Part shown: positions 1 to 5,709 of the stretch, piece after piece | Layout: each line of letters starts with the position of its first letter | How positions within the stretch are numbered: position 1 is the stretch's first letter | DNA from: Candidatus Latescibacterota bacterium | GTDB lineage: Bacteria > Latescibacterota > UBA2968 > GCA-2709665 | Direction of reading: 5' to 3' | DNA length: 6,420 nt | NCBI GenBank assembly: GCA_012271065.1 | Contig: JAAXHE010000280.1 | Span: 1 to 6,420, forward strand | Notes under the pieces: model-generated | Seen by the model: only the letters and a program-made list of their open reading frames with translations | Told to the model about the DNA's origin: nothing | Database searches by the model: none | Translations under genes and position numbers: made by a program

Positions 1-89
1 CGGGCGAGAAACGCGTTCGTGTCGACGATATCGTAGTAGCGATGGCCCTGCGCGACAGCATGTAAATCGGAGATCTGGGCGATAATCAC
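1..89 (-). CDS. GpdQ/CpdA-type metallophosphoesterase, N-terminal fragment cut by window edge
   Basis: The minus strand encodes 29 codons from a GTG start before the window ends. The visible protein begins MIIAQISDLHAVAQG and continues YYDIVDTNAFLA. The ISDLH segment is the first metal-binding motif (D-x-H) of calcineurin-like phosphoesterases, which use two metal ions to cleave phosphodiesters. The pattern A-ISD-H, G, Y, VD-NA, A matches the N-terminus of GpdQ-type glycerophosphodiesterases and cAMP phosphodiesterase CpdA relatives. The GTG start is supported by a strong ribosome binding site, GGAGGGG, with an 8-nt spacer. It lies 190 bp downstream of the binding-protein gene on the same strand, so a role in hydrolysing the imported compound in the cytoplasm is plausible. 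The rest of the active site is outside the window, so the exact substrate cannot be told. Family assignment is fairly sure; glycerophosphodiesterase activity is inference. Confidence 0.8.
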   Translation of the reverse strand, partial: MIIAQISDLHAVAQGHRYYDIVDTNAFLA

Positions 90-96
90 GGCTCGT

Positions 97-103
97 TCCC
101 CTC
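97..103 (-). promoter_or_regulatory. Ribosome binding site of the metallophosphoesterase gene
   Basis: The minus strand reads GGAGGGG here, a near-ideal Shine-Dalgarno sequence ending about 8 nt before the GTG at 89. It is the main reason for accepting GTG as the start of the truncated downstream gene. Confidence 0.7.
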
Positions 104-118
104 CGGTGTCCGTTCCCG

Positions 119-131
119 CTCGGTTTCCGAG
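119..131. repeat. Short inverted repeat upstream of the metallophosphoesterase gene
   Basis: CTCGG and CCGAG flank a 3-nt centre. It lies 30 to 42 nt upstream of the GTG start, in the expected leader or promoter area of the metallophosphoesterase gene. It could be a small hairpin or an operator, or chance in GC-rich DNA. The rest of 90-224 shows no gene and no convincing promoter boxes. Confidence 0.3.
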
Positions 132-224
132 TCGGGGTTGTACTTCGGCTCTCGGAGGGACGGCAGATCGAATTTCCCCGGCGTCCGCGGAGCCTCGCTC
201 GAATTGCGGCCTTCACTGCATCCG

Positions 225-265
225 GCAGGATACCCGGCGACGGAAATCGTCGCCGGGTATCCTGC
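225..265 (-). terminator. Perfect 18-bp stem-loop after the binding-protein gene
   Basis: The arms at 225-242 and 248-265 are exact reverse complements, 18 bp with a 5-nt loop (GAAAT on the plus strand). The stem begins 14 nt after the binding-protein stop codon. There is no T-run on either side, so it is not a classical intrinsic terminator. It may be a U-less terminator, a partial terminator that lowers expression of the metallophosphoesterase gene, or a 3'-end stabiliser for the highly expressed binding-protein mRNA. The perfect, long stem is directly visible; the role is inferred. Confidence 0.65.
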
Positions 266-279
266 ATTGACGGGGTCGC

Positions 280-1545
280 TCAGGGAACCAACGCCTGGAT
301 CTGGCGCGCCATCTCACCCAACGCCTCCTTGGGTTCGACGGACTGATCCACGACGGTGTTCAGATTGTCGAGGATGACTCCCGTGATCTTCAGGCCGTTT
401 TCACCCGGGAACGCGTACCACGGGGCCATCAGATGCATCATGTTGACCGCGACCCGGAACTTGGGATTCTCATCGTAGAACTTGCCCATGTAGCGGGGAT
501 CCTCCGCCGCAACCGTGTTCGGCGGGACATAACCGGTCGCTTGCGCCATCATTGTCGCGCCACGTGCGCCACTGAAGAACTTCATGAAGTTCCACACCGC
601 GGCCTGCTTTTCCGGATCGGTGGCGGTCATGACCCAGGCCGCCCCACCGACGGAAACCGTGCCGTCCGGGTGCTCGCCCATCGGGTAGGGCGCCGTCCCC
701 ACGTCGAACCGGCCCCCGATTGCCTTGGTGAACCGCTTGATGTTGGCGGTCGACGCGAAGATTATCCCGAGCCGACCCGCAAAGAAATCCTGCCGTGCGT
801 TCTTGGTGGTGAAGTTCGGCATGCTGCCGTCCTTCATTGCCGTTGCGTACAGGCGGATCGCGGCCAGGCCTTCGGGGCCGTCGAAGGCAACCTTCTTCTC
901 ATCGGGCGTCATGAACCTGCCACCCTGTGAGTGGAGCATCGCCGAAAAGTACCAGTTGCCGGTCGAACGCGGCAGAAAGATCCCGTGAGTGTCGGGACCC
1001 AGGTCGGTGATCTTCCTGGCCAGGTCGAGAACGTCGTCCCACTTCGTCGGAAAGTTCTGCGGATCGCCGCCGGCCTTCTTGACGAGGTCCGGATTGAAGT
1101 AAGTGATCGGCATCGACAGCGTGAACGGCAGACCCACCTGCTTGTCGCCAATCCGGCCGAGACTCATGAGGACCTCGTCAAACCCTTGGGAGGTCCAGTC
1201 CTCCTCTTTGATTACGAACGGATTCAGGTCGACCGCGATGCCCTTGTCGCCCAGCACTCGCAGTCGGCTGTAACCCTGGATTGAAACGTCCGGCATCTGG
1301 TTCGCAAGGGACTGACGCAATATTGCCTGGGTTGCATCGAAGTAGTCCTTGTGGGTTGTCCGCAACACGACCTTGTGATCAGGGAACTCCTGCTCATACA
1401 CCTTCACGATGTCCGGAAGGAAGGTGTACGTATCCGGCCAGGGATAGTCGACGGTGATTTCCGTCTTGGCAGCGGCGGTTCCCGCCGCGATTGACAGCGC
1501 GGCCAGCGCCATCGTGATTGCCTTCCCAATCCTGTATAGGGTCAT
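280..1545 (-). CDS. ABC transporter periplasmic substrate-binding protein, UgpB-like (CUT1)
   Basis: This 421-residue protein is the extracytoplasmic receptor of the importer encoded upstream. It starts with a Sec signal peptide: basic MTLYRIGK, a hydrophobic stretch of about residues 9-22, and an AAA/K cleavage site near residue 26. There is no lipobox cysteine, so it should be free in the periplasm. The mature part has the family 1 solute-binding layout (SBP_bac_1 type) and the usual length. UgpB-like landmarks include GGAAWVMTATDPE (300-312), TGYVPPNT (337-344), then KFYDENP (355-361). A second ATG at 1551 is in frame, but the GGAGG at 1558-1554 sits 8 nt before 1545 and only 2 nt before 1551, so 1545 is preferred. 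The open frame runs on far upstream, but that part is antisense to transposase debris and the permease gene. Ligand is unknown: glycerol-3-phosphate or glycerophosphodiester is suggested by neighbours, sugar is the alternative. Confidence 0.93.
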   Translation of the reverse strand: MTLYRIGKAITMALAALSIAAGTAAAKTEITVDYPWPDTYTFLPDIVKVYEQEFPDHKVVLRTTHKDYFDATQAILRQSLANQMPDVSIQGYSRLRVLGDKGIAVDLNPFVIKEEDWTSQGFDEVLMSLGRIGDKQVGLPFTLSMPITYFNPDLVKKAGGDPQNFPTKWDDVLDLARKITDLGPDTHGIFLPRSTGNWYFSAMLHSQGGRFMTPDEKKVAFDGPEGLAAIRLYATAMKDGSMPNFTTKNARQDFFAGRLGIIFASTANIKRFTKAIGGRFDVGTAPYPMGEHPDGTVSVGGAAWVMTATDPEKQAAVWNFMKFFSGARGATMMAQATGYVPPNTVAAEDPRYMGKFYDENPKFRVAVNMMHLMAPWYAFPGENGLKITGVILDNLNTVVDQSVEPKEALGEMARQIQALVP

Positions 1546-1552
1546 TGCCATG

Positions 1553-1560
1553 TCCTCCCT
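1553..1560 (-). promoter_or_regulatory. Strong ribosome binding site of the binding-protein gene
   Basis: The minus strand reads AGGGAGGA. Its GGAGG core is 8 nt from the ATG at 1545 and 2 nt from the ATG at 1551, which decides the start in favour of 1545. A second purine-rich GAGGAG lies about 7 nt further upstream. The site survived although mobile-element debris begins only some 10 to 20 nt further up. Confidence 0.8.
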
Positions 1561-1569
1561 TTGTCTCCT

Positions 1570-1668
1570 CGGACGAAAGTGGTGTACGGATGAGTTGAGT
1601 GATGCGGTGTGTCCTTGCGGAAATCGAGTGGTAGACGTCACGGTTTCGGCAAGAGGAGCACACCGCAC
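1570..1668 (+). mobile_element. Probable left-end leader of an IS256-like element relic
   Basis: This stretch separates the binding-protein ribosome binding site from the plus-strand transposase relic starting at 1669. It has no gene of its own. TGCGGTGTG (1603-1611) and CACACCGCA (1659-1667) form a 9-bp perfect inverted repeat just ahead of the relic ATG. The stretch also serves as the immediate upstream DNA of the binding-protein gene on the other strand, so any local promoter for that gene would lie in IS-derived sequence. The outer boundary near 1570 is a guess; I could not identify the terminal inverted repeat or a target duplication. Confidence 0.4.
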
Positions 1669-1860
1669 ATGAGCGACGATGCTCTGGTTTCGCCGGCGGC
1701 GCCAGCACGGGAGTCGAATCCCCCCGGGGAGCTTCTGCGGTCCGGGGGGCGGCGGGCGATCGAGGCCGCGGTCTCGGCGGAGTTCGAGCCGTACCTGTCG
1801 GGGTTCGTGCGCTTGAAGCGGCCCGATGGTGTCAAGGGCCAGCGGGTGGTTCGCAACGGG
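1669..1860 (+). pseudogene. IS256-family transposase, N-terminal remnant (64 codons)
   Basis: The plus strand encodes a protein beginning MSDDALVSPAAPA, followed by ELLRSGGRRAIEAAVSAEF (21-39) and ending RPDGVKGQRVVRNG (51-64). The order matches the N-terminus of the IS256-group (mutator-type) transposases whose first domain runs 'LLR-GAR--I--AVEAE...RVVRNG', normally continued by a segment of about 300 residues carrying the DDE catalytic site. Here the family match stops after RVVRNG. The reading frame stays open to 2469 but no longer resembles a transposase, and it overlaps the 3' end of the permease gene in antisense. No catalytic residue remains, so it cannot transpose. It is the only genuine coding relic on the plus strand. 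Identification is from motif memory; an alignment would confirm it. Confidence 0.6.
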
Positions 1861-2139
1861 CAGCCATCCGATCCACTCATCGTGTGGCTGAAGCTTGAAC
1901 GGGCCCGCGTGCCTGCCGCCAAGCGCGAGCCAACGCTCGCCGAGCACCACGACGTGTCGGACGCGGCGCTCGATCAGGGTGGGAAATGGCGGATAGCGAT
2001 GGGTGGCCATCGACTCGACCCGCTGCCTGCGCTCGCCCGCGCCAACGGTCGCACGCACCCGTACCTCACGCAATTGGCGGCCAATGGTGCCGAGAATCCC
2101 CCGAACCCTGAGCAACTGCCAGACAATCGTCCTGCGCAT
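1861..2139 (-). pseudogene. Unassigned mobile-element-like coding fragment, possibly DUF4338 transposase relic
   Basis: In the minus strand the frame from an ATG at 2139 reads MRRTIVWQLLRVRG, then HRYPPFPTLIERRV, VVVLGERWLALGGRHAG and FKLQPHDEWIGW, ending at about 1864. The last part resembles the 'LA-LGF--AA-KL-PRD-WIGW' segment of DUF4338 (DruA-like) proteins often found as transposases. The N-terminal part does not match that family as I know it. The likeness stops at WIGW, exactly where the opposite-strand IS256-like remnant begins, so this looks like a truncated fragment joined to another truncated fragment. No start signal of its own is convincing. It could instead be an unrelated transposon gene piece. 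Treat the family name as tentative and the broken state as more secure. Confidence 0.35.
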
Positions 2140-2146
2140 CGCCGGT

Positions 2147-2171
2147 CTCGTACGCGTCGCCAGTGTACGAG
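2147..2171. repeat. 7-bp inverted repeat within the debris region
   Basis: CTCGTAC (2147-2153) and GTACGAG (2165-2171) flank an 11-nt spacer. It lies in the roughly 75 bp between the IstB-like relic and the possible DUF4338-like relic, where I see no coding signal. It may be an element end, a hairpin, or chance. Confidence 0.35.
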
Positions 2172-2220
2172 TATGGGGAGTTCGGGACGGAGTGTCCAGG
2201 CAGACGTCTTTCATACAGGT

Positions 2221-2343
2221 CCAGTTGAACGATTCGAGAGTTCTTTTGGCCGGGAATCGAACGGGCCGGATGCACCGCCCGACCGAACGGTCCCGTCGTC
2301 GGCTGGACTCGCCGTCGACGAGTTGTTCGAGGACGCCGACGTG
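2221..2343 (-). pseudogene. IstB-like (IS21 family) helper ATPase remnant, about 41 codons
   Basis: The minus-strand frame contains VLEQLVDGESSRRRDRS followed by IRPVRFPAKRTLESFNW. This matches the N-terminal domain of IstB, the AAA+ helper of IS21-type transposition, which typically reads 'LL-LVD-E---R-RR--R-R-ARFPA-KTLE-FDW' just before its ATPase core. The Walker A region that should follow (LLGPPGTGKTH in the family) is absent; after FNW the frame continues with unrelated sequence. The likeness begins about 12 nt after the permease stop codon, so an insertion or rearrangement end lies almost at that stop without damaging the gene. The partner IstA gene is not present. The piece is non-functional. 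Confidence 0.6.
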
Positions 2344-2354
2344 GTCCCGATGCT

Positions 2355-4136
2355 TCACCGCCTGATGCCGGCAAGAGAGATTCCGTCTATGAACGTCTTC
2401 TGGGCGAACAGGAAAGCCAACAGCAGCGGGGCGCTGATAATCACGGCGGCGGCCATGAGACCACCATAGTCCGAACCCAGTTCCTCGTTTCGGAAAAACA
2501 CCACTCCGAGTGGCGGCGGGGCGATCTCCTGGCTGGTGACGACGATCATCGGCCAAAAAAGATCGTTCCAATGGAAAACGACGGAGAATATGCTGAACGC
2601 CACAATAGCCGGCACCGCGGCCGGCAGCACCACTCGCCACAACACACCGAATTCGCTCATGCCGTCCAAGCGGGCGGCGTCCAGCAGCTCGTTCGGCACC
2701 GTCATGAAGAACTGCCGGAAAAGAAAGATTGCGAAGACCGAAACCGAAAACGGGAGAATCAGCGCCCAATAGGTATCCAGAAGACCGATGTACCAGAGCA
2801 GAATATACAAGGGGATGGCAGTTACCTGGGACGGAATAAGAATTCCGAACAAGACACATCCAAACAGGAAATTCTTCCCGCGGAAATTGAGTTTTGCCAA
2901 GGCATAGGCGCAGGCAGCCGAAATTGGAATCTGAAGTATCAATATGCCGCCGCAAATGATTACGCCATTGAACAGGAAGCGAAACATCGAAACCTTGGTG
3001 AACGGCGTGAACATCGCCTTCGTATAATTCTCCACCACATACCAGGTCTCCGGCAGGAATTGCAGCTCCGTCGAGAAAATCTCATGAGGCGGCTTGAGCG
3101 ACGTAAGCAGCATCCACAGGAATGGCGCGAACATGACAGCGCCACCGGCAAGGAGCAGAATATGCCGCAGAACCGTGAAGGGTACCGACGGTTTGCGGCC
3201 ACTGCCCCTGCCGCCCGTGCTCTCGAGCAGTCCAAGATCGTAATTGATGCGTCGATCGTACACTTTTGCCTGAACTAACGTGAATATCAGGAGGGCGCCC
3301 AGAAAGATGATGGTCAGACTTGAGGCGTACGCGGTCCTGAAATAGGTAAATCCTTCCGTGTAAATGGTGTAAAGGAGAACCTCCGAGGCTTTTACCGGCC
3401 CTCCCTGGGTCAACACCGCGACGGTGTCAAATACCTTGAATGACCGAACACCCGTAATGATTACCACGAACATCGTGGCCGGGCCGAGCATCGGCCACGT
3501 CACGGTGCGGAACCGGTCCCACGCGCTGTTGGCACCATCCACCTCGGCCGCGTCATAGAGGTCACGGGGTATTCCCTTCAGTCCGGCCATGAACAGGATC
3601 ATGACGTAACCCACGTTTTCCCAGATTCCGATCCAGCATATGGCGAAAAGGACGAGATCACGGTCGGTCAACCAGTTGTGACCCTCGAGACCGACAAAAC
3701 CCAGCGACAAATTCATCAGCCCGGCAGTGGGATGCATGATAAACTCCCAGACAACGGCCATGGCGACCATGGTCGATGCGACCGGCAGAAAGTATATCGC
3801 CCGATAGAAATTCCTTGCGGACGGCGCGGATTCGATGAGAAGCGCGACCAGAAGGCCCAGGGCAATGGAAACGGGAGCGACGACCGCCACGTACACGAAG
3901 GTGTTCCGAAGGGATGTCCAGAAACCCCTGTCGTTCCACAATTCAATGTAGTTCCCGAAACCGATCCACGAGAAGGTTTTCGCGCCCAGTTGCCAATCCG
4001 TCGCGGAGAACAAGGTAATCGTGAGGATCGGTCCGAAGAAGAGAACGATCAGGAAGAAGACCGCGGGAGCGATGATCGTGTAGCCGGCCACCGCAGCGGC
4101 ACTGGGACGCCGCAAGGCAATACGCGGTAGTCGCAT
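2355..4136 (-). CDS. Fused two-domain CUT1 ABC permease (UgpA/MalF-like plus UgpE/MalG-like)
   Basis: This 593-residue inner-membrane protein carries both permease subunits, normally two genes of about 280-300 codons each. The first half (1 to about 300) has six predicted membrane segments and an EAA loop, DLYDAAEVDGANSAWDRF, near residues 193-210. The second half (about 320-593) has six more segments and its own EAA loop, LLDAARLDGMSEFG, near 484-497. Each EAA loop docks on one ATPase of the homodimer. The join, about residues 295-319, is hydrophilic and glycine-rich (STGGRGSGRK). Between the last membrane segment of half one and the first of half two there is no stop and no in-frame ATG, GTG or TTG, so a separate second gene is not hidden there. 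ATG 4136 is chosen because it puts a short basic N-terminus before the first membrane segment; GTG 4178, overlapping the ATPase stop as GTGA, is an alternative adding 14 residues. Either start has a weak ribosome binding site. Confidence 0.93.
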   Translation of the reverse strand: MRLPRIALRRPSAAAVAGYTIIAPAVFFLIVLFFGPILTITLFSATDWQLGAKTFSWIGFGNYIELWNDRGFWTSLRNTFVYVAVVAPVSIALGLLVALLIESAPSARNFYRAIYFLPVASTMVAMAVVWEFIMHPTAGLMNLSLGFVGLEGHNWLTDRDLVLFAICWIGIWENVGYVMILFMAGLKGIPRDLYDAAEVDGANSAWDRFRTVTWPMLGPATMFVVIITGVRSFKVFDTVAVLTQGGPVKASEVLLYTIYTEGFTYFRTAYASSLTIIFLGALLIFTLVQAKVYDRRINYDLGLLESTGGRGSGRKPSVPFTVLRHILLLAGGAVMFAPFLWMLLTSLKPPHEIFSTELQFLPETWYVVENYTKAMFTPFTKVSMFRFLFNGVIICGGILILQIPISAACAYALAKLNFRGKNFLFGCVLFGILIPSQVTAIPLYILLWYIGLLDTYWALILPFSVSVFAIFLFRQFFMTVPNELLDAARLDGMSEFGVLWRVVLPAAVPAIVAFSIFSVVFHWNDLFWPMIVVTSQEIAPPPLGVVFFRNEELGSDYGGLMAAAVIISAPLLLAFLFAQKTFIDGISLAGIRR

Positions 4137-4174
4137 CCCGTCTCGAGCGGTTCCAGGATTTTTGAAAAAGCCTC

Positions 4175-5350
4175 TCACTTCGCCGTGGCCACAGGTACGC
4201 GCTGGCCGTCCGCCCCGAAGATCAGGAGGTCTTCGAATCTTGGACATACGGTGAATTCGTCATCGAGCCGAATCCCCCCAAAGTCCTTGGGCGGCAGGCG
4301 GACCCGAATGGTCTCGGACATACCTTCGAGCCGCAGATGCACCAGGATTTCCGATCCGAGGTGTTCGATATGCTGCGCCCGCCCGGTGAACCCCCTGGCG
4401 TCGTCGCCGTCACTCAAGTCAAAGCCTTCCGGCCGGATGCCGATCGAAATCGGTGAACCGGACGGAAGGTCGACGCCAATGGAGCGCCTGTGACCGAGAA
4501 TCTCGACACTGTCGGTGGACGCAACCGTTGCGGGAACGACGTTGATTTGCGGACTACCGAGAAACTTCGCGACCCGGACATCCGTCGGATCGGAATACAG
4601 CGAAGCAGGCGGCCCGACCTGGACGATCTCGCCATCCATCATGAGGGCGACGCGATCGGACATGGTCATGGCTTCGGCCTGATCGTGCGTGACAAAAATG
4701 AACGTCGCTTCCAGACGGCGGTGAAGCTGCGCCAGTTCCGCGCGCATGTTGATGCGGAGCGTTGCGTCGAGATTTGAAAGCGGCTCGTCCATCAGGAAAG
4801 CCAGCGGCTCCCTCACTACCGCGCGCCCAACGGCTACCCTCTGACGTTGTCCGCCGGAGAGTTGGCTGGGCTTGCGGTGCAGCAGATGTTCGATCTCCAG
4901 GGTGCGAGCTACCGACTGGACGCGCGTCGCAATCGCGGACTCCCTGGATCGCGTCTCCGGCGCAAACCGTGCGACGAAAGGCAGTCGCTCCCGAAACTTC
5001 AGGGCCCGCATTCGGAGGGGCAGGGCCATGTTGTCGAACACGGTCAGATGGGGGTATAGCGCGTACGACTGGAAAACCATTGCGACATTGCGATCCTTCG
5101 CGCGGAAATGATCGACACGGCGGTTGCCGATGTGAATTTCACCCGAATCCTGTGGCTCCAGGCCGGCAATGATCCGCAATAGTGTCGTTTTCCCACATCC
5201 GGATGGACCGACCAATGTCAGGAACTCGCCCGGGGACACGTCGAGGGAGATGCCCTTCAAAACCGATGTATCGCCAAAGTTTTTCGTGATTGACGCAATC
5301 TTGAGGCCGTGAGAGCCCCGGGTCGGTTGGTCATACGAAAAGGTATTCAT
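4175..5350 (-). CDS. ugpC: ABC transporter ATP-binding protein, UgpC/MalK type
   Basis: This 391-residue cytoplasmic ATPase powers the importer as a homodimer under the permease. All nucleotide-binding motifs are intact: Walker A GPSGCGKT (48-55), Q-loop Gln94, signature LSGGQ (164-168), Walker B with DE at 188-189, D-loop SNLD (192-195) and switch His222. The C-terminal 110 or so residues form the TOBE/MalK-type regulatory domain (IGIRPEGF near 303-310, EHLGSEILVHL near 329-339). The region between Q-loop and signature, about 117-145, is some 20 residues longer than in E. coli MalK (FRERLPFVARFAPETRSR), seen in some UgpC-like subgroups. ATG 5350 fits the family start; the open frame upstream is not conserved-looking. 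Its ribosome binding site is weak. The permease follows after 38 nt (or a 4-nt overlap if GTG 4178 is used), so the two are surely cotranscribed. The symbol reflects the UgpC-like class; the substrate is unproven. Confidence 0.93.
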   Translation of the reverse strand: MNTFSYDQPTRGSHGLKIASITKNFGDTSVLKGISLDVSPGEFLTLVGPSGCGKTTLLRIIAGLEPQDSGEIHIGNRRVDHFRAKDRNVAMVFQSYALYPHLTVFDNMALPLRMRALKFRERLPFVARFAPETRSRESAIATRVQSVARTLEIEHLLHRKPSQLSGGQRQRVAVGRAVVREPLAFLMDEPLSNLDATLRINMRAELAQLHRRLEATFIFVTHDQAEAMTMSDRVALMMDGEIVQVGPPASLYSDPTDVRVAKFLGSPQINVVPATVASTDSVEILGHRRSIGVDLPSGSPISIGIRPEGFDLSDGDDARGFTGRAQHIEHLGSEILVHLRLEGMSETIRVRLPPKDFGGIRLDDEFTVCPRFEDLLIFGADGQRVPVATAK

Positions 5351-5402
5351 CAATTCAACGGTCGTCGTACCATGTCGTGCAACCCATTGGCACCTGCCGA
5401 AT

Positions 5403-5419
5403 GGAGTGTACGCCACTCC
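5403..5419. repeat. 6-bp inverted repeat in the ATPase leader
   Basis: GGAGTG and CACTCC flank the 5-nt TACGC, 53 to 69 nt upstream of the ATPase start. It overlaps the only TACACT -10-like hexamer on the minus strand, so it could be an operator over a promoter or an mRNA hairpin. Chance is possible. Confidence 0.35.
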
Positions 5420-5432
5420 CTGTACCCCTGCA

Positions 5433-5444
5433 CGGAGTGCTCCG
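5433..5444. repeat. 5-bp inverted repeat in the ATPase leader
   Basis: CGGAG and CTCCG flank a 2-nt centre. It lies 14 nt from the 5403-5419 repeat and shares the GGAGTG core with it, so the two may be related sites or one folded leader structure. Confidence 0.3.
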
Positions 5445-5563
5445 CTTCGCGGACGAATCCGCGTACCCTGGTCGCCGGGAGGCGTCGGTGGCCGTATCGT
5501 GGCCAAGTGGGGAGCCCATCGCCGGGAATCGTGAGCATAAGCGTAGCGCGGAACGCCGCCGAG

Positions 5564-5578
5564 GTGTTGGCGCAACAC
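5564..5578. repeat. Palindrome GTGTTG-GCG-CAACAC, candidate regulator site
   Basis: Two perfect 6-nt arms flank GCG, giving a 15-bp dyad 214 to 228 nt upstream of the ATPase start. Size and symmetry suit a helix-turn-helix dimer such as a LacI or GntR family regulator, which commonly control CUT1 importers. No regulator gene is in the window, so this is a guess from symmetry and position. Confidence 0.35.
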
Positions 5579-5709
5579 ACGACGCTGGAGCCGGGGTGCA
5601 TCGACCGGTTTGGCGCCAGGACGTCAGGCCCCTCTTTCTGCACGCGATCGATTCTCGTCGCGAGCGTCGTGCGGCTGCCCAGGAGGCCGATGCCGATCGT
5701 TGCCCGACT

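Larger units (their letters stand above)
5351..5709 (-). other. Intergenic region, likely promoter area of the transporter operon
   Basis: This 359-bp gap lies between the HAD phosphatase stop and the ATPase start. Frames open across it on both strands look like composition artefacts: none has a recognisable motif or a good ribosome binding site. The transporter promoter should be here, but I find no convincing pair of -35 and -10 boxes; TACACT at 5410-5405 is a possible -10 with no good partner. Three short inverted repeats are annotated separately. No T-rich terminator for the HAD gene is visible. Confidence 0.5.

Noticed and set aside
1861..2139. A Druantia (DruA) defence gene
   Set aside because: Only a short WIGW-containing segment resembles DUF4338, the fragment is truncated, and no other Druantia gene is present. 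A transposon relic explains it better.
1609..2469. A 286-residue plus-strand frame as a full gene
   Set aside because: Only codons from 1669 to 1860 resemble a protein family (IS256 transposase start). The rest is low-information sequence antisense to other relics and to the permease end.
280..2955. One 891-residue minus-strand frame covering the receptor gene and a long N-terminal extension
   Set aside because: The part above 1551 runs antisense or out of frame through transposase debris and the permease gene. The signal peptide and a strong ribosome binding site place the true start at 1545.
3658..4130. Medium-length frames on both strands inside the permease gene
   Set aside because: They are out-of-frame shadows with no motifs, membrane logic or ribosome binding sites.
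5351..5578. ATPase start at 5578 giving a 467-residue protein
   Set aside because: The extra 76 residues have no family likeness, and the normal MalK/UgpC beginning comes only after ATG 5350.
5600..5640. A Pho box suggested by two CTG-C-like repeats on the minus strand
   Set aside because: The repeats are spaced about 8 nt, not the 11 nt of Pho boxes, and match the consensus poorly.
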